Shown here: positions 1-13,200 of the stretch, piece by piece
Layout of the letters: each line of letters begins with the position of its first letter
How positions within the stretch are numbered: position 1 is the first letter of the stretch
Translations under genes and position numbers: made by a program
Assembly (NCBI GenBank): GCA_022495005.1
Contig: JAGYXB010000141.1
Coordinates: forward strand, 62,001 to 126,000
Direction: 5' to 3'
Source of the DNA: Rhyacophila brunnea
Lineage: Eukaryota > Arthropoda > Insecta > Trichoptera > Rhyacophilidae
Length of the DNA stretch: 64,000 nucleotides
Notes under the pieces: generated by a model
What the model was told of the DNA's origin: nothing
Database searches by the model: none
What the model saw: the letters and a program-made list of their open reading frames with translations, nothing else

Positions 1-480
1 TAACGGTCATAATGGGATAATACGAGGGTTCACCCGAAGCCGCACCATTCCCACATTCGAATTTAACACCCCATTTAATTCAACAAGTCTATGAAAACGT
101 CTCTCTTTCAAATTTGGACACCTATTCCTGCACTGAAAACACTCCCTCTGTTTATGTTTTATAATGTATAAACATTACCAATTTAAAACAAATATTATTC
201 TTCAATTAATCAAAATCAATTAATGATAAATGGATTTTTAATTGTCAGTGTACGAAATGTAAAATATTTAGAAGGAAACTGGCAAAAAACAAAATGAAAT
301 TATTAACTCAGAAAACAGGGCATTTTGATTCATATTTGTTTAATCTATCACATCTAAAACTTTGAGAACTTTATCAGAACAATCAGGCAAATGGGTGGTT
401 TCTAAGCGCAATGCCATTTGGTTAATTTATAGCCCATAGGAAAACCAGTGTCCATCGGAAATATCGAATAGAGAGAGACA
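1..480. other. Sequence downstream of Atrophin; nothing recognised
   Basis: AT-rich sequence without a supported reading frame, RNA gene or repeat match inside the window. It probably lies beyond the Atrophin polyadenylation site, either intergenic or a longer alternative 3' UTR. Confidence 0.4.
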
Positions 481-489
481 AATGAACGA

Positions 490-656
490 CGTCAGTGTTT
501 AGCTATGAGAGTTTATTGAGGGAGTGGGAGACATCACCGTTGCTCCTTGTGCGAGGGAGACGGAAGACGAGGCGGGGCACCGGCGGTGGTCACGGTGGCA
601 GAGGCTTGGCTGACGGGGGGGTTTGGGATGGGGAGGGGGAGTTCGGGGGCGGGGTA
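490..656 (-). other. Gug: Putative Atrophin 3' UTR and polyadenylation signal
   Basis: Directly downstream of the stop on the minus strand the sequence stays GC-rich for about 140 nt. It then meets AATAAA on the minus strand (TTTATT at 512-517), after which composition falls to the AT-rich background. This is the likely transcript end. No second strong signal was singled out between 1 and 490. Confidence 0.45.
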
Positions 657-1293
657 TCATCGAGGCTCCTCTTTGGGCGGGAGGGAGTGCGGTAGCAAGT
701 GCGGGGGTGGAGGGGGGCGCGGCTTGAGATGCGCAGCGTAGGCGCTCAGCATCTTGGCTCTCTCTTCTTCCGCTCGGAAGGCTGCCTCCACCAGTGGGCT
801 GAAGCGGAGGTCGTAAGACCGGTACGGGTCCCACGGCGGGGGGTAGCTCATGGCGGGGGGCAGGAGTCGAGGCAGAGGGGCGAGTCGGTAGATGTCTTCT
901 TTACGCGGTTCCTCTTTCACTACTCCTTCAGGTGCTCCGTTGCGCAGAGGCGACCTCTCTCTTTCTCTTTCCCTCTCCCGTTGTCTCATCCTCTCCATCT
1001 CTCTCCTCTCTTTGTCTCTTCTCTCCTGCTCCAGCTGCTGCTGTTGTTGCTGCTGCTGCTTCCGCGCTTTCTCTTCTCTCTCTCTCTTCTCTCGCTCCTC
1101 TCTTTCTCTTCTCTGTCGTTCGCGTTCCCTCATTTCTCGTTCACGCTCCCTTTCCCTTTCCCGTTCTCGCTCTCGTTCCCTCTCTCTCTCCCTTTCCTCC
1201 TGCTCTCTTCGTTCAGCAGCCGCGGGGTCAGGTTTGAGAGTCCAGGTTCCGGGTCCCGGAGGGCCAGGGAATCCCCCCGCAGATCTCTGGAGA
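657..1293 (-). CDS. Gug: Atrophin terminal exon: RE tract, Q tract, C-terminus
   Basis: Terminal coding exon, acceptor TTGCAG at 1299-1294. It reads SLQRSAGGFPGPPGPGTWTL, then an alternating Arg-Glu tract (about 1060-1215), a run of eight Gln, a second charged tract, SPLRNGAPEGVVKEEPRKED, MSYPPPWDPYRSYDL, FSPLVEAAFRAEEERAKML and a Pro-rich end KEEPR before TGA (659-657). The RE tract gives the RERE family its name. KEEP motifs resemble sumoylation sites, which is an inference. The open frame extending upstream to 1352 is intron read-through. Confidence 0.92.
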
Positions 1294-4200
1294 CTGCAAG
1301 AAACAATAAATATAACATTAATAGTTGCATATAATTTGAATACAGGTGACACAAGCTAAAGAATTGCATTTAATATATAGCAATTTGGAATGACACACAA
1401 CAACATACCCTGTGCCAAACCTTTATGGTTAGGTGTCTGGACATAAATAAATACAGACCTACAAACTTATCTGCAGAATGAGATGGTGGAGCCACTGTCG
1501 AAAACTACCCATCTGTTACAAATCTGATATTCGAATGACGTTTTTCAATATGGCGTCCTATGGTAGTTCCATTTTTGGCCATTCTCCAAAGTTTGTAGGT
1601 CTGTATCTGTGGAATAAGCTGCCAAAGACAAGAAAATAAATAATTACCTTCTCCATGGATCGTGAACAGGTGCTAAAGGTCCTCCTAAGCCGAGATCTCT
1701 TTGTTGAAAAGGCGAGAGACTGAAAGGTGAAGGCCCTCCAGGATATCCACCTCCGTAACGAGCAAACGGCGACATGCCTGAGAACAACAAATAATGCACA
1801 ATAAGATCACACAGATAATACAAATAAGGAAAAGGTTTTTGTGCTTTTCCGGTGTTTAGTGGCCTTAAGCAGCGCTAAAACTCAAGTCCCCGAAATCAGC
1901 AACCTAAGTGACAGCGAGAAAAACAAGTGACATGATTGTAATATAAGAACGTCTTAGGCTAGTTTATTGGCAACATTTATGCATTTGTCATAAACTAATT
2001 AAGATCTCAGCCTTAAGGCTTGATGCAAGTATTGAAGATACTCAGTGATGGAAATACAGGTCATTAGCTTTGACATGATATAATTAATTTATTATTCTAG
2101 ACAATTTTAATTTGAATTGCTACACTACATACATACATTAAATTTAGAAACTAGAAATTTAAGTCAAAAGCATTTTTAATTTATAGAATGTATTTGATGT
2201 TATGTTATTGATGTATTTATTAATAACATGTTAGCTCCAACTTATTACATACACTGTGATTTGATTTATGCTAATAGGTTTTGCGAATGGTGAATTTTTG
2301 ATATTATTATTTTTAGTTATCTATAATATGCCAATTAATTAAATTACTTTTAAAGATATTGTTGTATCGAGATGAATTATGTGCCTCATATTACGAAGAA
2401 ACTGAACATACCCAGATGCTGCGCGTTGAGATAAGGCGATGGCGGCACGAGCGTGTCATAGGGTGTCCTCGGAGGGAAGGCGTGAGGTGGCGGAGGCGGA
2501 GGAAACGAGTGCGAGGGAGGTCTCAGCAGATCTTTGGAGGGATTTCCGAGGACTCCCCCTACTCCCGCTCCTGCTAGCACCGCCTTGCCACCTTCACCTC
2601 CCCCGGCTTTCTGTTGGTGATTGTAGATCTCCCACGCGATCCGAACATGCATCGCATTCCATTTTCCCGTTTTCTGTGTAAAAAAAACAATTAAAATATG
2701 AGTTTTCAATTTATCGAGCCAGCATATTCACTTGACAGTATTAAATTTTATAAAATGATAATATAAATTATACAAAATGTTTTTAAGTCGATAGCTATTT
2801 CAGTTATCATATAACATCTTTATCAAGATTTTTAAGAAAATTTTGAAGATTAATTTGGAAACAGAGAAAAATTATTAAAGTTGACAGATGTCAACGAGTA
2901 ATTAACTCACTTTCTTGTACATCTCATCATTATATGTGTTAGAAACAAATTTCTTTATGACTACTTTTGTTAACGTCTTAACTTTTGTTAGTTTTCACTA
3001 TATACAATTTCGGCCCCCTGGAACCAGACGGCAATGCATATGTGAAAAATCATAGTTTTGAGATAATTGAATCTAAAGATTTTACCCTCTTAAAATTTAT
3101 TCAGAAGAATTTTTTGTAGAATAAGTCCTAAACAAATTTGAATCTAGATACGACAGATTTACCATTTGATAAAGGATTGAATAGTTAATTCAATATGTAC
3201 TGCTTTTTTATAGATACATACTAGTCTGATTGAAACTGAAATCGACTGTCTTAGCAATACGATACTTCACTTAAATTACATCTAAAGAACATAGTTAAGT
3301 AATCAATCTTAATGAAGAAATAGGTAAGCAAAACATATATATGGCACAGCATCAAACAATGAATGAATGAATGATGTAATGGGAGATACAAAATAATATT
3401 ACATGCTGGGTAATAGTACGTGTATATCTGACATTTATTTCATGATACTTATGTATGACACCATATTCACTTAGTATAAACTATAAACAATAGTTATACT
3501 TGTATCAGCCACTTATTCCAGAGATATACGTCAAGTATCTGACACATTATCCGTAGTTCGCTGGTGAATTATTTCGAAAAAAGTGTACAATAAATTATTA
3601 TCCATGATAATGATAAAATGGAGTAATTAAAGGCAGATATTGACGAAATAATTAATCAATATTATTTAAAGCCAGAACTATGGGATGTGAATTCAGAATA
3701 TGAAAACAGAGTGAAGAAAAATGATGCGACAATAGAACTGAAAATAATAACACTCGCTGCGACTTTCTTTTTTGTGACATTCCCATAGTGAAAACTGACA
3801 AAAAGTTTTGAGAGAAGTAAGTATATGTCAGAATAAGCTACAGTGTCATTACTATGTAAACACTGCATATATTTATTCCAAATGTTTCCCTTGAATGAAG
3901 TGTACAGACTTATGTCAGCGAAAAGGATACGAGAATTTATGTCAGATACCATGCAGATGTAAACAGTAAATGAAATTTTATGTCAAGATACATGACATAA
4001 GTATCACAATATAAGTGTCAGATGTAAACTTAGCATAAGGATTTCAATAAAAAAGCGGCATTAGATGAGCAATAAGAAAAACCATAAATCAATATAGGTA
4101 AGTAAACAGATTCCTCTGTTATGTGTGTGTTTCCATAATATATATTTCCATAGTGACCCTGAATCTTGTTTTTAAATGAATTATTTATAGGTAAGAACTT

Positions 4201-7200
4201 GTTTCTTTACAATAAAAACTATATCTGAAAACTTACTTATTGCAGCGTTATTAGATATAATAACAATTGAATTTTGTATTCTATACAATATGAATGGGAC
4301 CTACCACTTGTGCGGGCCTCGGGAGCTTGTTAGTATGATCGGGTGGAATCAGCGCCTGAAGAACCGCAACATAAACAACACCCCAAGGTTAAAACAAAAA
4401 CAAAACATAAACAAAATGGTGAGGATGAACGATAATCAAAATGGCTGTTCTGTTAATGACAATGTTGATTGTTAAATATGGATATTGTATTGTGTATCAT
4501 GTTGACAATTGATTAACATTAAAAATTACACATTTCATAATTGATTATTAGCATAAAAATGAATTAATGCAATATGCAGTACAAAAGCAATATAATATTA
4601 CAATTGAATAACGAATTTAAAGAATATTTCTTTATATGTGTATTTCTTAGATACTTTTGTTTCAACAATATTTCCTGAGAAAACTAACAATCTATGTATT
4701 TGAAGAATCATTACATATTTCAACTACATATTTAATAATAACTACCTAACTGATCAGAAAAGTTAGAGCGTAATGCAGAGTTGGCGACGTTAAGCAACCG
4801 TTCCAACAAGAAACCGTTTCTCTTACACTTAGAGGCCGTCCACATTGATTTGTGACGAAGGAGGCTGGGGGGGGGGGGGTCAGAGGAAATGTGACGTCAC
4901 AAAGAAAACCAAAAATTTATCAGGATTTACTGATAGATATTAAATTTTGTTTTTCAACATTTAGGGGGGAGTGTGTCAAAAATGTAACGTAATATAGGCA
5001 GGGGGTAAAAGGTTGCGACGATGGGGGGGGGGGTTAAAATAGCCAAAATCATGTGATGTCATATGTGGACGGCCGCTTAGGCGTTCTAATAGGAATGATA
5101 TATGGTTTTCTCACTGAAAATAGGTCATCAAAAATGGCCTCTTAAAGTTGGGCGTGTATCTTAAGGCTGGTTAGGACTGGTCGAATAATTTAGTCGAGTG
5201 GCATTTAGTAACTAAACGTGTATGAACAGTCAAATTTAGTCGAATAATTAAGTAAAATCATCTAGTCGAGTTGATCTATTTTGTTCTATTTTTTCGGTCG
5301 GTATCGACCCCCACCACCTCTGACTACTAAACAAACCACGAGCCACTTCGGAACACGTTATGTTTAGTCAAGTTCATTAGGTTTTGTAGAATTTCTTCCT
5401 CCAATTGTTCTAATATATGAAGTTATTAACTTATTTATTTTTTTTAATTATAAAAATTTCAATAAAAAGAATGTTATACTCTTAAATGTTGTGAATTATC
5501 CGTTGAATAAAAAAAATAGTTCATTTTTGCTTTGTTACGTGGTGCTTTGTTCATTTACATGTCTGTTCGGACAACACTAAATTACTAAATCACTCGCCAC
5601 TCGACTAAATCACTTGACCAGTCCGAACCAGCCTTTAGGGACTTACGTGCCTAAATATGGTTCTGCATCACGCTCTTAATGCTCATATAAAAATGTACAA
5701 TACCTACTGATGAATACACCATATAAATTTAAGAAGTTAATTTGGTGTGTTATACAGATGTTCAAATTGATGAAATCGTAAAAATCAATTTCAAATATGT
5801 TAAACAATAAATTAAATAATTATTTTATATAGCAATAGGAATCTTTTTGCTTAAATTAATATGTAAGACCATTTAGATATATATAACATACTTATGTAAT
5901 GAAAGACAATGATAAAAATAATATTAATGATAAATTATTATAGGTGAGTATAAAAAGCATTGATTGACAATGAATGAATAATTAATTTTGAGATTAATAA
6001 ACACAGGGAATGAAGCAGAAAATGCAAAAATAAACGTAGATGTAAAGACATGAATACGCACCTTTGGCGTAAAAGTCGGAAGAGCACTGGGAGGAACGAA
6101 GGGGGTGGCTCCGCCTAGACCAGGATGAAGCAATCCGGGACTGTAGCCGGGAAATGCCAAACCCAGGCCTTGTCTGTACAGCGAGTCCATTTTCGTTATG
6201 TCCTTGAACTGAATACATACAAAATCATTAATTAAATACATTAAAAATAGATACTAATATTAATTCATTCCGTGCGTCCAACACAACAGGTGTGTTGCCA
6301 ATTAGTTGACCATTAGATACTATTAGCATGTTAATTAAATCTGATAATTAAATAGTAATTAACAGGTCCGCAGTGAATAAGTTAAAGATGCGCTATCGAA
6401 TATCATATTATCCAAAGTAGACATTTTTAATCTTTACTGACATCAATGTCATGAAATGCTGTGAATATTAAAAACAAACATAGAGAATTTTTATGTGTAT
6501 GAGAGTATTTTCAATAATTTTTTTTATGATAGGGAGTTGCTGCACTATCAGACATTTATATCTGGCACCATTATATTATTAGGCCTAATTTTTTGATACA
6601 TTTATGCAATCTTTGGTTAATTTATGATAAGTGCAAAATTGGTAATTTCAAAATACACGGGTGGTATGTATGTACATATTATTAGTTTTACTACGTTTTG
6701 TGAAAATTTTCACGTGGTCAGTCTTGAAATAATAACAGTTTTTGATCATATATAATTTTGAAACACCTCAGAAACATACCTATTACAAAAAATCTTGAAA
6801 AGGACAGGACTTTAACCTGAATCCTTAGGATATGCTATACCGATTTTGCTCCCTGCGCCCTACCTAATTTCGACGAAATTAACTGATGGTCAAGCAACTG
6901 AAACACTACAAGTTTCGCTAATATTGGCGACTGGCTTTTGTGGTTTGAATCAAGGTACGAATAATAGGTACCTTGATTACTAATAAGTTTCCAATTAATT
7001 ATGTTATTCAATAGTAAACATTATATTCTGTTATATTATAACTGTTGTGAATTACATATTCGTTAAAAAAAAAATCTAGTTTCTGGATTTCTAGTTTCTA
7101 GTGTTGAAATATATTGTTCAATCAATAAATGATTAAAAATATGCAATGCAATGTTTTTAATAATATGTCGAATAGCAACAATGATACAAACTATTAATTG

Positions 7201-10200
7201 CTGGATAAGACACAACAAAAAAGTTGGATTGTAAGTAAAGTGTGATATAATTACCAGAGGTGGCGGTGGAGGCGCGAACAACTGCTGGTGGTGGGGATGA
7301 GGATGTGGATGGGGGTGTGGGTGAGGATGTTGATGGGGATGCGGGGGTTGCGCGGGGTGAGCGGGATGTGGATGCTGGGGGTGCGGGGGTAACTGATGCT
7401 GGTGCACGTGCGTGTGCTGGTGTTGGTGGTGATGCATCTCGGTCCGCAAGGCGAAGGCGGCGGGCGGCGCGGGGTTGGGATTGGGCCCTCCGGGGTTATT
7501 GTTCGCTCCAGGTGCACCTCCTGACGACGCCAGGAATCTGCTGTCCAGCTCCCGTCTCAGGATATCTGCCGAGGGACCTGAAATGATAGCATCGGAACAT
7601 ATTTTTTAGAGACAGTTAATGTGGACCAACAAAATTGTTAAATTATCGAGACAACAAAATGATCGATGTATAATACATTAATAAAATTATATTATAATAT
7701 TACTAAATTAATCGAAATTCATCATGCTCTTTGTGATTGTTATAATAGTTGTTGAGAGAGGTGAGAAAATTTGCAATCGACAATAAATTTTGTGACTGGA
7801 TACATATTGATAATTTGGATTCATAAAAAATGATTCTGGGGCTGGATTACGTTCATAATAATACAAATATCCATGACATTGTTCACGGCAACCCACAAAC
7901 ATAGTTTTGAAATGAGTCAATGAATGATTCAAGTTATATGAAAAGATAAATCAAAATTTTGGCTTTTTTGTTCTCTTAGCTCACAGCCATAAATCAAACT
8001 TTCAAAGAACGTCGATCCGGTGTCGCATATGATGACATCTACCTATTGACAGTCGCACGTAACCTTCGAAACGTATAGATATTTGGATGCGGCGATCGGC
8101 GAGCTGGTATAAAAATGACCAATTCGTAGGTGTTTGTATGTGTCCTGGCGTCTTCGACTCTCAGCCCGAGAAGCATTGCAACTTGTCAATTGCAACAGCA
8201 GATGTTTTTTTCAAACTAAACAGTCACTTTCGACCAATCTGAAGAGCTCCATTTGCCATTTGGCAACATGTGTTTTGTAAATAACGATGACGTCACTTCG
8301 ATGTATTCGACACTTTGAAGGCGAGACGAGTTTTGATGTGAGGCTGGCTTATTATTCAGGTTCATTATTTGTCGCATTTAGTGAGTGTTTGTTATTAAAA
8401 GAGTATTTTTTTCTGATTCCATTCAGTAATTGAACGTCAACAATATTTTGTACAACTTAAATTTTGTGGCAGACGCATCATGGAAGCGAGGTACGAGGTC
8501 TAAGAGATGTAAAAGAGCAAGAGGAGAGTTTTACTTTTAGATGTATATGATTGTGTATACGTAAGCCAAAATATACATACAAGTCTGTTATTATATTATG
8601 ATGATTTAAATAAATACTCACTGGTTTGGAAAAGTGACTCGGCGGAGAAGGGGTTGGGGTTTGAGAGGGGCTGCGTGGGGGGAGGAGCGGCAGGAGGTGG
8701 TAGGGGGGCAGCGAAGAGAGGAGGCGCAGCGGAAGGAGCCACGAAACCCGCTCCAACACTTCTGGAACCGACTACTACAGGGGCGGGAGGACCTCCGACA
8801 CTTGAAGGGCTGAAACATTAAAAATACAAAATAATTAATAAGCTGGTAAATTTACAAAGGTAAACGTCTAAAATAATAAATGAAAACTGTAAATAATAAA
8901 TAAATATTTTGGTAGCAAAGAGCCCATCCGTCAAATACAATATGTTAACTTTAGCATCACGAAGAATTTTCACTAAATGCATAATTATTTTGTGACCATG
9001 TCCGATCCCAATAAGATCATAATATGTGCCTTCACAGAGTGGAGGTTTGTATTTATACAGATTTTGATTTTACGAGAAATGGATGTTAGCCACTTGCTCA
9101 ACCTTTTAGTTCCATACTCTGACACATATACACAAATTGAAAAACAATATGTGTATTTGCCAGACCCAGGATTCGAACCTGGGACCCATGACGTTATAGG
9201 CCGAAGCATAATTGTGGGCGTTATGAGGCATCTATTTTAAAAAACCAATAAAGCTCACGATTATAATATTTGTAATTAACAATGTTTTTGTGTTTAGCAC
9301 AGCATTTAATAATTGTAATTAATAAATCAATTATTTCTATAAGTTAAGTTTTTAATTTAAGGAAGTTCATGATTACATATGGCATGAAAAAAAAATATAT
9401 AAACGTATTTCTTTTTAGATTTTTCACCATAGAATGTGGAAATAGACGGATTATATCAGATACTTTATTTTAATGAAACCGATTAGTATACAACATAATA
9501 AATTAATCTATATAAGGACATGGAAAAAGAATTCACCTTAGTCCCCATTGGTGCGGAGGCGGTTTGGGTGCCACAGAAGGCGCGGAAATCACCGGGACCG
9601 CTGTGGGAACGACCGGCGCTAAACTGGGTGCCAAACTCGGTGACATTCCAGGGGGGATGGTGGGTGCCAAGCCGGGAACCAGACCGCTCGATAAACTCGG
9701 GGGCAGACTAGACGCCATGCTCGACTGAAGGGAAGGCGCCATCACCGAATGGGTGGTGGGGGGAATCACGGGGGGAAGGGCGGGTGAGGGGCCGGTACCT
9801 GAAACGGGAGTACCCACGCTCGCCCGCGATAAACTGCTCACGTTGCTTCTGGAAAACGATAAAAATTACATAATATTAAAAACAATTTTGATGCAACTTA
9901 AGATAGGTACCTAGTAATTTATAGTGCCTACCTGCTACCTAAATTAATTAATTTATCTTAATAATAGTTTGAGAACTTTTGAAATTTATTGTAATAATTT
10001 TATTGTTTTCAATAAATCCACCAGTATAAGTCGACCACTGAGTGAGGGCACTTTTTATACTGTGATGAGTTTAGTTCTAAATTCGAACACCTGATGATTT
10101 ATGTATATCTATGGCTAATTTCTTATTTACTTTGCAGTGAAAACCAAATTATTATCTCACTATTATTTCACTCATGTCAATAGTAAATTCAAATTATTTA

Positions 10201-13200
10201 TGAAAGCATCACAACATGAATTTTCATTAAACTGTGTAGTCACATAATAATAATTGAATTCGAAATGCCAACTGCAGTCCAACTAATTGCTGCTAATAAC
10301 ACAATAATTTCAATATTGGCTTTAAATAGCAGACAGGTAAATTATCATCTGTGATAGGAATTGAATTACATCCCCAACCCTAGCTGGATTCCGAATCGAA
10401 ATTAATTTATAGAATGATTATTCAAAGGCAGATTGGACAATGCTATTTACTTTATATTAATAATGCCCCCTGTTCACAATACGGGCGCTAACAGAGACGT
10501 GGCCATTCAAACCGCCCCAAATTGTAATGTACTATTTGAATCCGTTCAACGAACGTATCCATATTTCATTTGCATTTTGAATATGCAAATGGATGACAGA
10601 ATATATCGGATTATGGCGAATCTGCCCAAACGGTGCATTACTGATTCATGCATATTAAAATTAGTAGTGGACAGATGCATATTTGTTATGATGGCTAAAT
10701 CTAATTAAATTGCAATATATAACTACAGACAAACAAGTAGTATTCCACACATATTAAAACGAATAATTAGATTTAAAAATATATAAGATCGACATTTAGT
10801 TCGGTGAATGAGTGGTTTTTTAGTTGGCACATAAGTGAATGTAGCAATGATCAGGGTGGAGAATTCCGTGTCCGGAAATTTGTATGTATGCAGTTCGCTA
10901 TAACACACCTCAACGTGAAATGTTGTATCGGAAATATGGTCTAAATACCGTCCAACCTCTTTGAGTCGTATAGTACTGAGATAAAATTCATGTCTAAATA
11001 AATTCTTGTGAAGACAGCGGAAAACAAACTTTGAAAATAGCCGATACACTGGAGTATTTGTTAGGTTAGGTTAGGATCTATTAAAATTGGAACATTATTG
11101 CCTGCAATGCTCCACGAACAACGTGTAATTTTTTCATCTCAATGCTATAGATATGGCGTTAAATATGGAAGTATATGGTCATCTCTTTCCGATAAGAAAG
11201 CTCACAGCGAACTGTGCTATGGTGAAATGTAATACGTACAATGTAACCGGAGAATTCTTACCAACATTCCTAACAGTAATGTTTTGTCAGGAACACTGGA
11301 TTGTATGTTCATAACATTGGTATTATCAAATATGGATTCACTAACAATGAAATTGATTAATTAAATCTATGAACGATTTTGATCAAAAATGTGCTATGAA
11401 TTGAACATGATGAATAGGGGCCGGATTTATATGCGAGTGCATGTTTGGTTAGGGTGTATGCACAGTTATGAGACATGCACAGAAATCCGTTTTGAAAGAT
11501 GCAGAATCCAAAAATAAAATTTTATTGTGCATATAAATGCATATTTGAGACATTAGTGCATATTTCATAAATAAATGCATATTTTAGGGCTTTTGCATTT
11601 ATAATTTTAGTTTTTTTAAATTATTTTGTCGTAATATTACTAAATTAGGTAGGTAGCTAGTTTAGATGCACTTGCATTTTTAATGGCATCCTCGAGCTGT
11701 GGATTTATCAGAAAAAGTGAAGTCAACTCGGGCACCTTTATTTAAATTTTGCGCAATCACCTGTGTGGATGTTGAGAGGTCGTTTTCCGCATATAAACAA
11801 AATACTGACAGATATGCAGAAAATTTTAATCCGAGAGCAAAATATTGTAACTTTTTTTCGGAGAAAAAAACAGTAAATATGTAGTAGGTATTTAGGAATA
11901 GCACCTAGTTAAGTGTGTCGCTTATGTTGTTTAAAGTTGTACATCATTTCTTATTCAATTATTTGTACTTGTAAACAAACTATTTTTAAAATTGTAATTG
12001 ATTAACTTTATATTGATTATTTGTGTTTTTTTGTTATTGTATTATATTGATTGAGATTATTATTTTGTTATTCGATTTTTTATCAGTAATATTGGGTGAA
12101 GTGGGTATTTACATTTTTTTCCCATAAAAATGTAGATTTTTAACTGCCTATTTCTTTGGTTTTAGTGCATATTTTACTGATTTTAAGTGCATATGTGCAT
12201 GCATATAATTATGTTTTTTGTTGCATATAAATCCGTTCCTTAATGATGAATGTCTTATTTTACTAAAAACGTATTAAGAATGCAAATTCATTCATGGGTA
12301 ACATAACAATAAATGTTTTGTTGTTCATCATTTGCAATGCATATAAAGAAAGAGAACTTTTTTCATATTTCTGAATTAAAAATTCTCTTTCAGTGTGAAT
12401 TTGGGGTGACAATATCAGTAATAAATGACCTGTCACCTTCTTGTTGATGTATCAGGGACTGTGGAAGTGATTTTTAGTATAATAAACGTCATAAGTACTG
12501 ACCCATAACTATCTCTTTCTCTGGTAGGGCTATGCCCCCGCGGTGAGTGTGCGGTGGCGGTGAGAGGAGGAGCATTGGTTCCGGGAGTTTGAGCTCGAAC
12601 ACTTTTCGGTGTCACCAGGGGTGATGTCAGACTCGATCTCTGCTGAAATAGACAAATTACACATGAATTAAAAATAAATTAACAGATTAGTACGGTCAAG
12701 TGTAGACTTTCTTCTACTTCTAGAGGTGATGTTCAAGCAATGTCACTACTGTGATATATTCAAACCAGAACTTGTTTTTCTGCAATATTCCATATATACA
12801 TGACACATCCTTGCTTCTTAGTTTCGGGTAGTCGATAGCAACCAGAAAAACACAACTGTATATTTGAAAAAGAATTGAAGAAGATACGAAAATAACAGTT
12901 GTTTTTGACCATGACCAGCGCTTGTGCGCGCTCGTTGTCAGATGGCACAGAGATTCCAGCCTGTTTTTCAATTACTATTTAGAACTTCTATTTTATTTTA
13001 TCATGTACATTGTTGCATATTTTCAGTCCATATATTACGCGTTCCTAGGACAGCAAACCTGAAACATTGTTGATATACATAAGATGATGCGGTGTGCTTA
13101 CGGTGGTGTCTGTATTCCTGGGTGACGCCGCGCTTGGAGATGCTGCTGCAGGCACATAAGGAGAGTGATGCATCACGGGGGCGTAAGGCGCATAGAGGGC

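Noticed and set aside
699..1359. Ser/Leu/Phe-rich plus-strand frames
   Set aside because: They are the antisense of the Arg-Glu and Gln tracts of the terminal Atrophin exon.
7260..7586. Asp/Gly-rich plus-strand frame of 108 codons
   Set aside because: Antisense of the His-Pro tract in the Atrophin exon 7255-7577.
11055..11080. Telomere (TTAGG)n
   Set aside because: Only a few units, placed inside a dispersed repeat; no array length or chromosome-end context.
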